The notes under the pieces were generated by a model, which worked only from the letters and a program-made list of their open reading frames with translations, was not told the origin of the DNA and did not search any database. Made by a program: the position numbers and the translations under genes. 64,000 bases of DNA, from assembly GCA_020284085.1 (NCBI GenBank), contig JACEVL010000467.1, positions 846,501 to 910,500 on the forward strand, given 5' to 3'. Source of the stretch: Aporrectodea caliginosa (Eukaryota; Annelida; Clitellata; Crassiclitellata; Lumbricidae). Below, piece after piece: positions 34,147 to 46,173 of the stretch (position 1 is the stretch's first letter; each line of letters starts with the position of its first letter).

Positions 34147-35730
34147 CACGGTGTCCGGATGAAAAGTAGAACACAACAAAAAGTGTCATAACTCGGTCAA
34201 AACTATCAGTATTTACCTGAAATTTTAAACACAACAACAGTGACCATATCTACACGAGATCCTAAAGCCGTTTGGAAATGTTCGTGAATTTATCATATTT
34301 ATGAGCGTTTGCAATGGAGCACTGACAAATTAAAGTTTCCAACATGGGCCCTTACATATTACATAAGAAAGTGAAGTTCAGCTACAGTTGGTGTTCAAAA
34401 TGTCCTCCTCGTTCACGGACACATGACCGTAGACGTGGACGCCACTGTTTGATGGCCCGGTCGATGATCGCGTGGTCAAACAGCTGCCACTCCTCAACCA
34501 GACGCGCCCTTAGATGATCGACGTCACGAATACGGGAACGATAAACGCGCTCCTGCAGTACACTCCAGATTTGGTAGTCAACTGGATTGAGGTCTGGACT
34601 GTTGGGTGGCCACATCTGCGGTGATATGAAGTCGGGTGTCTCCCGGGACAGCAGAGCAATGGTCTCACGTGCTCGATGCGCAGGGGCACTGTCTTGTTGG
34701 AATGTGAAGTAGCCGCCAGAAACCTGCTTGATAGCAGGTAGCAGATGTTGAGTGAGCAGCACATCGCGATAGTATACGCTCCATTTACCTTCACACCCGG
34801 CTCAACAAAGATCAAATGAGTGCACCCCAGGGTTGACACACCGACTGAGACCATTAGTGACTTTGAAAAGTGTGAACGTGTTTTGAGGAGACGTTCAGCA
34901 GGCACGTGTTTCTTGCGCGTCCCAGCCGCCGCATAAACGCGATCATTCTGGAGGTTGACAGGAGGAGCGACGGTAAAAACTTTTTCGTCCGTAAACCATA
35001 TGAATGGGACTGTGTGCTCAGGGTATTTCTTCAGCAGCTGCTTGACGCGTACAAGACGTGTCAGTTTGTTTCTTGGTGTTAGATCTTGCGCTCGCCTCTT
35101 CTTAAAACAAACCAGCTTCAAGTCCTTGGCAACGATTTCGTGTACTGCGGTCTTCGGAATCCCAATATCCCTCGCAATCTGACGCACCGTTCTATGGGTT
35201 CCCGGTGCATCTTCTTGGCTTAATGCCAGCCTTTCAACCAACTCGACGTTTTCAACAGTGCGTGTCGTGCGTTTTTGGCCACTGCCAGGTTTTCGCTTCA
35301 CTGTGCCGGTTTCATCGATCTTCTTCAATAGCTTACTCACAGACGAAAGACACCAACCTTTATTCGAAAATTCATTCAGAAACCTTCTCGCTCCATAACC
35401 ATGTTCTTGCCGCAGTACTTTAATTAAAATTTTATCTTCTTCTGTAAACGCCATTTTTGTTGTGCTTAGACCAAAACAAGTGACGTATTTCATCGATGAC
35501 GACGTCACAGCGTCTGCGTAAGTAAGGGCCCATGTTGGAAACTTTAATTTGTCAGTGCTCCATTGCAAACGCTCATAAATATGATAAATTCACGAACATT
35601 TCCAAACGGCTTTAGGATCTCGTGTAGATATGGTCACTGTTGTTGTGTTTAAAATTTCAGGTAAATACTGATAGTTTTGACCGAGTTATGACACTTTTTG
35701 TTGTGTTCTACTTTTCATCCGGACACAGTG
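34147..35730 (-). mobile_element. Mariner element (1584 bp), DD37D type, long TIRs
   Basis: Flanked by TA (34145-34146, 35731-35732). Terminal inverted repeats of about 209 bp (34147-34355 and 35522-35730), beginning CACGGTGTCCGGATGAAAAG, are almost identical. It is nested inside the hAT-type MITE at 33965-35863, so it inserted later. Confidence 0.95.
34382..35454 (-). pseudogene. Mariner transposase, one frameshift
   Basis: ATG at 35454, stop at 34384-34382. The N-terminus (AFTEEDKILIKVLRQEHGYG) and the repeated helix-turn-helix region to about residue 120 form the DNA-binding part. The catalytic part has FTDEKVF (first D), FQQDSAPAH (second D) and SPDLNPVDYQIW (third D). Counting from the second to the third catalytic Asp gives 37 intervening residues, the DD37D signature; Tc1 would have Glu there. 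The length, about 357 codons, is full. The frame shifts once near 34772-34778, between the GVKVNGAY and LLTQHLLPA segments, as by a single missing base, so this copy is probably inactive but young. Confidence 0.93.
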
Positions 35731-35871
35731 TAAATATAATTTTGTAGGGTTGTATGCACTATTATTATTTCAGCGTTTTTACAAATTTTTCTCATAAAGT
35801 CTAAGGATAGTTAGGGGCCCGTGACTGCTCTGCCTAGGGGAGGAATTTCTGTCGGCAGCCCTGGAGGCCGG

Positions 35872-36109
35872 CCAAAATAAGGTGCTTGGGAAAAGTTGCA
35901 GTGCATCAGTTTCCACCTTATGTAGCGCCACAATAATTTATTTCGAGGTCTGGTATCTGCGCATTCTGATTGGCGTACCGACATCACCGGAGAATGCATT
36001 ATTGAAGAAATTGATAACTTATCCGAGTTATCTGTGAGGAAGGCAACGGAAAACCACCTCACTCTCTCATCCCCTGGGTGGAATAAAAGCCAATGGATCT
36101 GCTTTCGGG
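35872..36109. other. Intron 1: no recognised feature
   Basis: Short unique segment beside the nested transposons. Confidence 0.5.
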
Positions 36110-36169
36110 CAGAGAACTCAACACCACCACCACCACCGATCCACCACCACCACCACCACCACCGATCCA

Positions 36170-36208
<39 letters not shown>

Positions 36209-36215
36209 TCGTGTC
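36110..36215. repeat. (CAC)n/(CAT)n microsatellite
   Basis: CAC triplets with two GATC interruptions, then CAT triplets. Confidence 0.97.
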
Positions 36216-36669
36216 TTCAGTGTGTGAACTTCAAAGCTGTTTCCGGGCATCATCAGTTTTCAAATGTACTCTATTGTAGTGTGTCACATTGTAGGCCTAC
36301 TGTGTCATATTGCATTGTGTCATATTGTATTGTCATATTGTATCATAGTATATTGTAATGCCTTGCAAGGCTATGATGAAACAATAAAACAAGGTATTCT
36401 AACTTTAAAAAGTGCTCGCGATGTACACGTACATTGTTCCCCCGAAAGCAACTTTGTGCAACACATTCAACACCCCCTTCACCCCACCCTTGACAAACAC
36501 ACCCAACCACCCAGCACATCCACACAATTACACCTCACGAGCACACGCCTTTTCTGCACCGCAAGTGTAACTCGGTCAAGAGTTACCTGCGGGTGTCTTA
36601 TCACACCTTGTACACCGCACCGAATGACTCCGATAATATCTTTCGTAATCTTAAAATATCAATATAAGA

Positions 36670-36895
36670 AATGTATAAAATGTATAAAATGCTTGTAATA
36701 TACAATCGATCTGTGGATTCTGTGACTCTTGATGTGCCCCGCGCTAGAACAGTGTTGGGCCCCGGGGCATTTTCGGTCGCTGGTCCAAGGCTTTGGAATT
36801 CTCTGTTCAATCCATTTCGTTCTGTCTATTCTTTGATGTCGTTCAGCTCTAAACATAAGACTGATGTCTTGTTTCAACTTGCAAACTCATCATAG
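36670..36895 (+). mobile_element. LINE ORF2 C-terminal remnant
   Basis: Open frame with VPRARTVLGPGAFSVAGPRL followed by WNSLFNPFRSV and LMSFSSKHKT: the R....G..AFS.aGP.lWNsLP..ir...sl..Fk..LKT block of LINE reverse transcriptases. Confidence 0.8.
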
Positions 36896-38399
36896 CATGG
36901 CTTCTCGTTTCTCTGATCTATCGGATTTCGATTTGGCTTTTCCAGAGGATTATGATTTCGGATTACAGTTTCACACGAAACGATCATCTACTGATGTCAA
37001 GTTTAATCTGATGTATTTATGTTGCAACATTTGAGACCTGGCTCATTTTCATCTTGGCGATAAACACCGTGTGTGTTGGTTCGTTGACTCAACGAAGACT
37101 TGAAGTCGTTCAAAGTGTTCTTTTACATCTCGTCACAATTCATTTCCACCCAAGATATATCAGTGTTTTTGAATAGTTCACAAGAGTTCGATCTGTTCAG
37201 GCGGTGTCACAATATAAAGTTCTCCCCCAAAGTATCGTCTCCCTAGGACTGAAATAATGTCTCCCCATATATTTTCACTTCCTTTCACAAATTTCGTGGC
37301 ATTATTGTATAGCGTATAGTTTAAAAACATTAAATAGTTTTACAATACAGTTAAAAGATCCTCCTAATTTAAATTATCTTAACTTTAAAACAAATGGACT
37401 GTATATCTCAAAGAATTAAGTATCCTGGTGAAAGATTAATTCAACAAAAATTAACGAAGTATAATACATTATATGATTAAAAACACTATATATCATTTTA
37501 TATATTATGCATATAATTAAATAACATATGTTCTATGTCAGGTACTTACAAGAAGTTTTTGATTTGTGCATGCGATGTATACATGTATGTAGGTTAATAC
37601 CACAATAATAACCGGATGATATGCAGCTGTTTCAGACGTCATTAAAATTGTCTCCGGATAATTTTTTAATCTCATGAGGGACTGCACTTACAGCGGGTAA
37701 AAACGTAATACTGATTCTTATGATTCTTATTATATTTAATATATAATTATATGCATGTATAATTATATATAATTATATCTTTGAGATTAGAGTTCTCGTG
37801 GTATGGAAAATGCGATGGAGAGCTTGGAACGAGTAGGCCTATTACGTATTGAAGGGAAATGCCGGAGGATGTTATGGTGATGGAAAATGAATGAGGAGCG
37901 GACTAAGCCATGGGTCAGCTGATGAAGGGAAACAACGCCAGAGACAGGATCTTCCTACTCGAGGCTCTTTTGCAGGGATTTGTTATAGTTATATATGCAA
38001 CGGAATCTGCGTGAGCCGTCATTAAATCGAATTTAGACTCAAACAAACAACCGTCATTTCATGACAGATACATAGGTTCACGTCATTGATATGTATACGC
38101 ATTTCATAATATATATATATATATATATGACTGTGACTGTGACTATGTAGGCCTATATAGATATACATGCATATATATGACTGCTTCATTATCAGTGCAC
38201 CCGTGGCATTTTCGAGTGTTCCTAAGATGGCGCTCTATTAAGGCGCAGAGGCATACATACCTGGTTTCACGTGTATTCGGGTTATTTTATATGTGTAGGC
38301 CCTATGCATACATGTATGTATGTATGTATGCATATAGGTATGTGTTATGTAGGCTATGTATTCATGTCGCCTTTGACAGCGAGTGTGACTGTGTGTGCG
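36896..38399. other. Intron 1: AT-rich, no gene
   Basis: Very AT-rich, with a TA tract at 38108-38127 and CATA-rich words at 38300-38340. No domain-bearing ORF. Confidence 0.5.
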
Positions 38400-38448
38400 T
38401 AGGTAGATGTGTGTGTGTGTGTGTGAGTGTGTGTGTGTGTAGGTGTCT

Positions 38449-38497
<49 letters not shown>

Positions 38498-38515
38498 CGT
38501 GTGTGTCTGTGTGTT
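38400..38515. repeat. (GT)n microsatellite
   Basis: Interrupted GT run. Confidence 0.98.
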
Positions 38516-38828
38516 TGTAAAGCATCCTAGAAGTAGCTTGTATACTGACAATGCTATACAAATTGTCGTCACGACATGTATGTATACGAATGTATCTATG
38601 TATGTATATGTGTACAGATGCATGCACAGCTCAATCAATCAATCAATCATTCATTCATTCGTTTATTGTTCCCAGTACAACCAACAGATGACAATTAACA
38701 CAGCAAACAGTTACATTGCATGTTTGTATGTATGTATAGATGCATGTATACATGAATGAATGTATGTATGTAGTTACCAGTATTCATCTGTGTGTGTATT
38801 TGTGTATACCTGGAATCATACGTGTCTG

Positions 38829-39406
38829 CAGGGCTTATTCTAACGTGCAGCCAGACACAAAGTGTGCAGTTGGGAAAGAAATTTGTGCAGTTAAAAATCA
38901 GATTTTGTGCAGTTATTTTGTGTAGACCTAATTGTATAAACCAACAGTCCCCAGACCCAGTGACAATTTGTGTGAAAGAAATGAGGCACGAATAGTTACT
39001 TAAATTAAAATGAGAGGCTTCTGAGAATTTTCTTCTGGAAAAAAAAGAAAAAAGATGGGAAATCAAAAAGTCATAAAAAATGTAGGTGGAACTAAGAAAC
39101 AAATTTTGCTGGAAACTCTCGTTACTAACCCCCCTTGAAAAATTCTTGCTTGTTAAAGTATCGTTATTACTTGGAAAACTCTTGTTACTACCCCCTCGAA
39201 AAGTCTTGGGAAATATCGTTACTACCCCCCTCGAGAAAATTGCCCGGTTGTCAACTTTTCAAATATGTGGGATTACCCCCCCCCCCGACAGCAAGCAAGG
39301 GGAGTAGATTAAACACTGCGCACACGAACCCCTAGTTACGCCACTGCCCAGACCTCCCAATTCGGCCCTCATGTGCAGTTAATAAAAGTCCTTAGAATAA
39401 GCCCTG
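38829..39406. mobile_element. hAT-type MITE (578 bp) with a nested MITE
   Basis: Perfect 14-bp terminal repeats CAGGGCTTATTCTA / TAGAATAAGCCCTG and a perfect 8-bp TSD CGTGTCTG (38821-38828, 39407-39414). It hosts the insertion at 38958-39346. Confidence 0.93.
38958..39346. mobile_element. Nested hAT-type MITE (389 bp)
   Basis: Starts CAGTGACAATTT, ends CCCTAGTTACGCCACTG, with a perfect 8-bp TSD CCCAGACC (38950-38957, 39347-39354). It lies wholly inside 38829-39406. The left end is diverged from the usual CAGTGGCG. Confidence 0.85.
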
Positions 39407-39629
39407 CGTGTCTGTATCCTTTCGTGAACACCTATAGCCTCTGTTCAGACAGACTACTCAATCAATCAACGCAATAGAGACAATGCATGGCATCCTAGAA
39501 GCTCGCTATTGACAATACAACATGTAAACTGTCATAGATGATAGGTCATAGGTTACATTAAGCTCCTCGTGATCCGATCAATGCTTATAACACTAAGTCT
39601 TGGCTACAGTAGACTCAAGTGTTGCCAGT

Positions 39630-39735
39630 CGACTAATTCATTCATTCATTCATTCATTCATTCATTTCAAGAATTTATAGAGCGCCCCTTCAAGGAACCT
39701 ACTCAGAGGCGCTCCCAGCCCAACCACGGCAACAC
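39630..39735 (-). mobile_element. SINE/LINE 3' tail with hairpin and (ATTC)n
   Basis: Hairpin arms AGCGCCCCT (39681-39689) and AGAGGCGCT (39705-39713) on plus, with ATTC repeats on the side expected for a minus-strand copy. Confidence 0.78.
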
Positions 39736-40018
39736 AAATTAGACTTGATTAACTTGTAAAACATATTTCCATTCTTGGCCCTAAATTTCGAAAAATCCTT
39801 TCGTTACACTACGAGCTTTTAACTAACGTCTGCGATCAGCAGACATTTAGTGGATGTATTGTTAATTAGCAACTTCTACTGAGCCGGTTTCTAATACACG
39901 AGGTATCAACCGATGGCACACCAAAACCAAGCTGTAATCGGATCGACATCTACAAGACCAGTCAGAGAGGATGGTGGATCAGCAATTTGAAAAAGGTCTT
40001 AAGCAACTAAGCAACGAA

Positions 40019-42028
40019 GAGATGCAGGAGATAGTTAGACGGACAGATACAGGGAGAGAGTTAGCAGGATGGACAGATACAGGGAGGGAGTTAGCAGGAT
40101 GGAAAGATACAGGGGGAGAGTTAGCAGGACGGACAGATACAGGGAGAGAGTTAGCAGGATGGAGAGATACAGGGAAAGAGTTAGCAGGATGGAAAGATAC
40201 AGGGAGTTAGTTAGCAGGACGGACAGACATAGGGAGAGAGTTAGCAGGATGGACAGATACAGGGAAAGAGTTAGCAGGACCGAAAGATACAGGAAAAGAG
40301 TTAGCAGGATGGACAGATACAGGGAGTTAGTAAGCAGGATGGACAGATACAGGGAGTTAGTACGCAGGATGGACAGATACAGGGAGTTAGTAAGCAGGAT
40401 GGACAGATACAGGGAGTTAGTAAGCAGGATGGACAGATACAGGGAGTTAGTAAGCAGGATGGACAGATACAGGGAGTTAGTAAGCAGGATGGACAGATAC
40501 AGGGAGTTAGTAAGCAGGATGGACAGATACAGGGAGAGAGTTAGCAGGATGGACAGATACAGGGAGTTAGTTAGCAGGATGGACAGATACAGGGAAAGAG
40601 TTAGCAGGATGGACAGATAACAATACAGGGAGAGAGTTAACAGGATGGACAGATAACAATACAGGGAGAGAGTTAGCAGGATGGACAGATACAGGGAGAC
40701 TGGGAGAGAGTTAGCAGGACGGAAAGATACAGGGAAAGAGTTAGCAGGATGGAAAGATACAGGGAGAGAGTTAGCAGGATGGAAAGATACAGGGATTTAG
40801 TTAGCAGGACGGACAGATACAGGGAGAGAGTTAGCAGGATGGACAGATACAGGGAAAGAGTTAGCAGGATGGACAGATACAGGGAGAGAGTTAGCAGGAT
40901 GGACAGATACAGGGACAGAGTTAGCAGGATGGAAAGATACAGGGAGAGAGTTAGCAGGATGGACAGATACAGGGAGAGAGTTAGCAGGATGGACAGATAC
41001 AGGGAAAGAGTTAGCAGGATGGACAGATACAGGGATTTAGTTAGCAGGACGGACAGATACAGGGAGAGAGTTAGCAGGATGGACAGATACAGGGAGAGAG
41101 TTAGCAGGATGGACAGATACAGGGAGTTAGTTAGCAGGATGGACAGATACAGGGAAAGAGTTAGCAGGATGGAAAGATACAGGGATTTAGTTAGCAGGAT
41201 GGAAAGATACAGGGATTTAGTTAGCAGGACGGACAGATACAGGGAGAGAGTTAGCAGGATGGAAAGATACAGGGAAAGAGTTAGCAGGTTGGAAAGATAC
41301 AGGGAAAGAGTTAGCAGGATGGACAGATACAGGGACAGAGTTAGCAGGATGGAAAGATACAGGGACAGAGTTAGCAGGATGGAAAGATACAGGGAGAGAG
41401 TTAGCAGGATGGACAGATACAGGGAGATAGTTGGCAGGACCGACAGATAACAATACAGGGAGAGAGTTAACAGGATGGACAGATAACAATACAGGGAGAG
41501 AGTTAGCAGGATGGACAGATACAGGGAGACTGGGAGAGAGTTAGCAGGACGGAAAGATACAGGGAAAGAGTTAGCAGGATGGAAAGATACAGGGAAAGAG
41601 TTAGCAGGATGGAAAGATACAGGGAAAGAGTTAGCAGGATGGAAAGATACAGGGAAAGAGTTAGCAGGATGGACAGATACAGGGATTTAGTTAGCAGGAC
41701 GGACAGATACAGGGAGAGAGTTAGCAGGATGGACAGATACAGGGAGAGAGTTAGCAGGACGGACAGATACAGGGAGAGAGTTAGCAGGATGGACAGATAC
41801 AGGGAGAGAGTTAGCAGGATGGACAGATACAGGGAGAGAGTTAGCAGGACGGACAGATACAGGGAGAGAGTTAGCAGGACGGACAGACACAAGGAGAGAG
41901 TTAGCAAGACGGACAGATACAGGGAAAGAGATAGCAAAACGGACAAACACACACACACACACAGAGTTAGCAAGACGGACAGATACAGGGAGAGAGTTAG
42001 CAGGACGGACTGATACAGGGAGAGAGTT
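40019..42028. repeat. 30-bp minisatellite (about 2 kb, about 66 units)
   Basis: Unit AGAGTTAGCAGGATGGACAG plus ATACAGGGAG, very homogeneous, with a few GATAACAATACAGGG interruptions (40617, 41447 and nearby) that show larger higher-order duplication. The 30-bp period gives long MDRYRERVSR-type ORFs on plus and SLYLSVLLT/LPVSVHPANS-type ORFs on minus; none is a gene. Confidence 0.98.
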
Positions 42029-42436
42029 CAAAAACCTTGGCCCAGCAACCGAAAAAGGCGTTCATCAAGAACAGTTCTAGTTTTATGCATGACCGTGGAA
42101 TGGCATTCAGATGCCTGATAGAATAGTAATAACATCGCGGACTAGGGACTGACAGTAAACATTATGGCTGGCTACAGTTCAGTGTTCTATAAACCATGAG
42201 CCCGAATTTCTAAGAAATGCTTTGCTAAACAGAAAGCCAGTGCAATAATTTACGTAATAATTATACGGGTATGATATTTTGATGTAGCAGTTATTACTCT
42301 AGCCAAAGAATCTGAATTCTCTGGAGCCTCTGCAAAGTTGTCTTTGCAAACAAAAACGAAGCGAGTTACTGTCATCTAGGCGACTGCAGACCAATGTATT
42401 CGGCAGACTATCCTAGCTGACGTAGAGATTTTACAT
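42029..42436. other. Intron 1: no recognised feature
   Basis: Unique-looking AT-rich DNA. Confidence 0.5.
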
Positions 42437-42690
42437 TAATAATAATTCTTTAATGAAGCGCCTGACAAACGCACTGCGCTGTACATGTACAAGTTACGAC
42501 GATTAAACAATTATTCATAAGAACACAAATTACAGAAGACTTAAATCAACAAAGTTGCAGCCATGCAAGGCGCAAGCTCACTGTACTTTTGCAGCCACCT
42601 AGGGAACGAAAGCATGAGCTAAACCCATGGGGCCTTACGGGAATCGAACCGGGTCCGTGAAAACTTCAGGCAAGAGTGTTATCCTTTATA
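42437..42690 (-). mobile_element. SINE remnants (family III tail, family I-like body)
   Basis: Plus-strand GAAGCGCCTGACAAACGCACTGCGCTGTACATG is the reverse of the 54050-54090 SINE tail. GCAGCCATGCAAGGCGC and GGGAATCGAACC (a B-box reversed) follow. Confidence 0.65.
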
Positions 42691-43860
42691 TATAGCCTAC
42701 ACTTTGTTTTATTTCGCACAAAGCAGAACAGAGAAACTAAGCAAACTTAGCAAAGACTAGAACAGAAATACAAAAATACAAAAACTCCTTCCGAAACAGA
42801 CTGGGAAACAACTCAAACTATTGCTCCTCTCGAAGCATAAACGTAGTTTATACTATCCCCTCCCAATTTATCTATCAATGTGTAACGCCATTTCTTGAGG
42901 ACCTCTTCAAAGTGTTGTGAACATAGCTGTCTAAGAGATCGATACGCATACGTATAAAATTATGCCCTATAGGAGGCGCCTTGCGAGTACAGAACGCTCA
43001 AGGATACCAATAACGTGCGCCCAGATCGTTCAATATCTCTTGTTGCCGCAATCATTTTGTATAATCGCCACGAATTGCTGCATGTCTGACTGCATGCTAT
43101 ATAGATACAGGGTCGTCATATATATAATTTCGTTTATTGAAAATAGAAAGTTAACATCACGATTTCTTTATAGGTGCATATAATTATATCTTATGGAACA
43201 GCAGTTGATGACACACACTCGAACGCGCACACACGCACACCCATCCACATATATAATCGATTATGTAGGCTACGCCACAATGATTGGGTTAATCAGAAGT
43301 GATGATGTAATGTCTGAAAGCGTTTATGTATACCACATTAATTAAAGTCAAAATTGCGAGATACATTCTTTAATAATAGAATGTATTTTTTCGCAAGCAG
43401 TCTTGGCATACGTTACTACATCAGCTATAGATCCATCCTTAAAGATCCTGGGTCGTGTCTGGGAGACACGGACCGTGTGCGCCGTCTACAGCTGGGTCAT
43501 TGGAGTGACCTCGACCGTTAATCACTTGTGGTGCTTCCATCTACCTACCAACACGTAACGCTGCACGAATAAACTGTTCTACGTGCACCTGGCGCCTTGA
43601 CGAATAGCCGACCGTATGTCATATTCTAGCAATGAGGGATTCCTAGGAGTAATTGTGCGCTACGAGTGCTGCCACCTGTCCAGGGTCTCTGAACAACCAT
43701 TCCATCTGTCAACTGCGGACGGGAATCCGTTGGTTGGGCTCCAGGTCACACCCCACTGATACCCATGGTTTTTCTGATGATAATTTTTACCGCATTTTCT
43801 CTATTGTAACTGCTTGCCGTCTGTCAACTTGCCAGAAAAATAAACGAATATGTGTGTACG

Positions 43861-43891
<31 letters not shown>

Positions 43892-44060
43892 ATATTTTAC
43901 ACACATATAAACATATAAATATATATATATATATATACGAGTGCGTGTGGTTCCGCAAATCAATCAATCAATTTTCGTTTATTCCGAACACCAGGCTGAC
44001 AGAACGCAGCTTGTTACATTAGTTAGTCATATTTATATATGTGTTCATTTGTATGTCACC
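42691..44060. other. Intron 1: no gene; (TA)n and retroelement tail
   Basis: (TA)-rich at 43858-43940. CAATCAATCAATTTTCGTTTATTCC at 43958-43985 is a reversed retroelement tail. Confidence 0.5.
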
Positions 44061-45430
44061 CAGTGGCGTCACTAAGGGGGTGCGGGGGGTGCGGACCGCA
44101 CCGGGTGTCACCATCGTAGGGGGTGACACCAAAGTGACAAATGACTGTCTAAACAAATTTTGTGCAGAGTTTCAGCAGAAATTTATTATTTTTAAATTAA
44201 CAGTAACAGACAACAAAAACATTTTTCGTAGGCCCAGCTTACATGTACTGTATCAATTTACCTAAAGCTGAATCTCTATACTAATTTACTTGTTACAGTT
44301 AGAGCCTTCTAATGCGCTACGGTCAGTGCCGTCAATATTACCCAATTACAATAATGCTTCAACTTGGTGAAAAAGCTAGAGGTACTATAGGACTATCTCT
44401 AAACGAGAAGCACAGTCACCTGGTGAAGCATTAAATTGAACAAGCCATCAAAGAAGTAGCAACCATGTGTGAGACTGTTCAAGTGAATAGCCTGATAGCT
44501 GCCTCTGAAGAAGAGTTGAAGGTGTCAATTCCAAAATTGACTACTTTCTATGGTGAAATGTCTGAGAGTGCACTTTAATATAAATACCAAGGCTGAGAAG
44601 GCATCTGAAAGCAGTAGAGATTAATCTGGAGTAAGCCAAATATTGGGCAATATAAGACGTTTTGACATTCATTGCTGGAATCTCTCCCCCAGCCCTTTCA
44701 GTAAGCCTAAAATTATTTCTGACGATCTGTGTGTCTTTGGCTTTATGTGAGAGAAGCTTTTCAAAATTTAAACTTATAAAGAACTATTTACGATCTACCA
44801 TGGGACAGTCAAGGCTTTCCGATCTTGCGATATTATCAATTGAAAGTGAGTTGCCGAAAGGCACTGATTTCGATTAAGTGATTCACAAGTTCGCAGTCTT
44901 GAAAGCTAGGAAAGGAAAGTTCTGGTCTAGTCGAGATGTTCACTAAGTGCTGAAATGCTTGCGTATTTGCAGTGGCGGCACTACACCAGGGCATGCCAGG
45001 GCAAATTCCCTGGTAAAAAGCCTTTGCCCAGCTGGTCGTTGCCCTGCCAAAATTTTCAGCAGTTCTACAGACGTACAGTAGGCCTATGTATGTGTGGTGT
45101 CTATTATAAATAAGTCACCTTCACATGTGTCGGAGCACGCCAATTATGCGGCCAGAGGGGTTGATGCTGCTGACCTGGTGGTAAATGATTAAAATAAGAA
45201 ATAAAATAAACAAAATATGCATTTTAATTTTAATTCTACTAGTTGTTAATATCACTATTTTTATCATTACACTCTGTTATACATACAGGAATTTCGATTT
45301 ACGGGTAACATTAGTACAAAAATCATTAAGGATTCTGCTTGGCCTGGAAAGGGAGGGTATACATGGGGTGCCACCATGTCAATTTTGAGTTACCGCACCG
45401 GGTGACACCAACCCTAGTGACGTTCCACTG
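44061..45430 (+). mobile_element. hAT element, deletion derivative (1370 bp)
   Basis: Starts CAGTGGCGTCACTAAGG, ends CCCTAGTGACGTTCCACTG, with a perfect 8-bp TSD ATGTCACC (44053-44060, 45431-45438). A second element end (CAGTGGCGGCACTACACCAG at 44973) suggests another insertion in its 3' part, absent from the sister copy at 49624-50878. Confidence 0.93.
44662..44877 (+). pseudogene. hAT transposase C-terminal dimerisation domain remnant
   Basis: Contains CERSFSKFKLIKNYLRSTMG then QSRLSDLAILSIE, the S.R.FS.LK.IK...RS.M...RL..LA.L.IE signature of the hAT dimerisation region. Upstream sequence is frameshifted and no zinc finger or catalytic block is intact. Confidence 0.88.
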
Positions 45431-45679
45431 ATGTCACCTTGTCCTTTCTAGATATCGTTTAATTTAATTTTAAGTGATTTATTCAGAATATGTCTTTATA
45501 TAGCACTCTAGGAATGAAGTTACGATTATCTTTGTCCGGAAGAGAGAAGCCATGGGCCCGAGAGCGGAGCACATGTCCACAAGAGTTTACTGTGCATTGT
45601 TTTGCTAAGTGCTATAATTCCAGCTCTTCATTTGACATCCTGATATTAGCCTAAATGTCATTAGGAACTGGAATTATAT

Positions 45680-45900
45680 CAGTAGAGCGCCTCTGAGTAG
45701 TTTGCTAGTTGAGTGGCGCTATTTAATTTTCAATTACAATTGTGTACCGGTGACTTTTTCAGCTTACTATGCATTGGTTTGCTAGCTGATGTAATATAAT
45801 TATTCGTTCGTAATGACATTTAACACCATAAAAGCACAGAGAACGCCTCTGAGCAGATATCTTAAAGGGACGCTATATAAATGCTCAGGTACATTACAAT
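45680..45900 (+). mobile_element. Two SINE/LINE 3' tails with hairpins
   Basis: AGCGCCTCT (45686-45694) with AGTGGCGCT (45712-45720), and AACGCCTCT (45842-45850) with AGGGACGCT (45866-45874), each followed by AT-rich sequence. 5' truncated. Confidence 0.65.
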
Positions 45901-45993
45901 TACAAAAATTGCACTCGTTGACGTGTGTCTGTATGTTCGTGTAATAAGGTGCGGCGTAAGCACACAGAATCCGAAACGAGTTCTTTTCCCTAC

Positions 45994-46075
45994 CTGTCGC
46001 CAGAGGGCTTTGTCGAACGAGGATCGCAGCGACCAGGATGCTCCTAATTCCATTAAGCGACAGCGAGAGAGACAT
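45994..46075 (-). CDS. Exon 1 candidate: start codon and signal peptide
   Basis: ATG at 46075 in context GAACGAAATGT, then 27 codons including GIRSILVAAILVRQSPLAT, and the donor GCGACAG/GTAGGG (45993-45992) leaving phase 1. A basic residue precedes a hydrophobic core, a plausible though short signal peptide. Strand and phase match the SUEL exon, the next confident exon, 26.8 kb downstream in gene sense. The joined frame continues without a stop. Alternative: it starts another gene, or a further exon lies in the large intron. Confidence 0.55.
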
Positions 46076-46167
46076 TTCGTTCACACGACACGACTCTTAG
46101 AATAGAGACGAACACTTCTCTCGGCTTAAGGATACACTTGCCACACGCGGCAGCGACACGTCTTCAG

Positions 46168-46173
46168 ATTATA
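46168..46173 (-). promoter_or_regulatory. TATA-like element upstream of exon 1
   Basis: TATAAT on the minus strand, 93-98 bases upstream of the ATG at 46075, which would place a start site near 46140. Weak evidence on its own. Confidence 0.25.

Larger units (their letters stand above)
33965..35863. mobile_element. hAT-type MITE interrupted by a mariner
   Basis: Outer ends CAGGCCCGCCGACAG and CTGTCGGCAGCCCTG are inverted repeats with few mismatches, flanked by a perfect 8-bp TSD GAGGCCGG (33957-33964, 35864-35871). Removing the mariner (34147-35730) leaves about 315 bp. Confidence 0.9.

Noticed and set aside
40069..42013. Long plus- and minus-strand ORFs with 10-residue repeats (MDRYRERVSR)
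   Set aside because: They are translations of a 30-bp tandem repeat; open on both strands, no start context, no splice signals.
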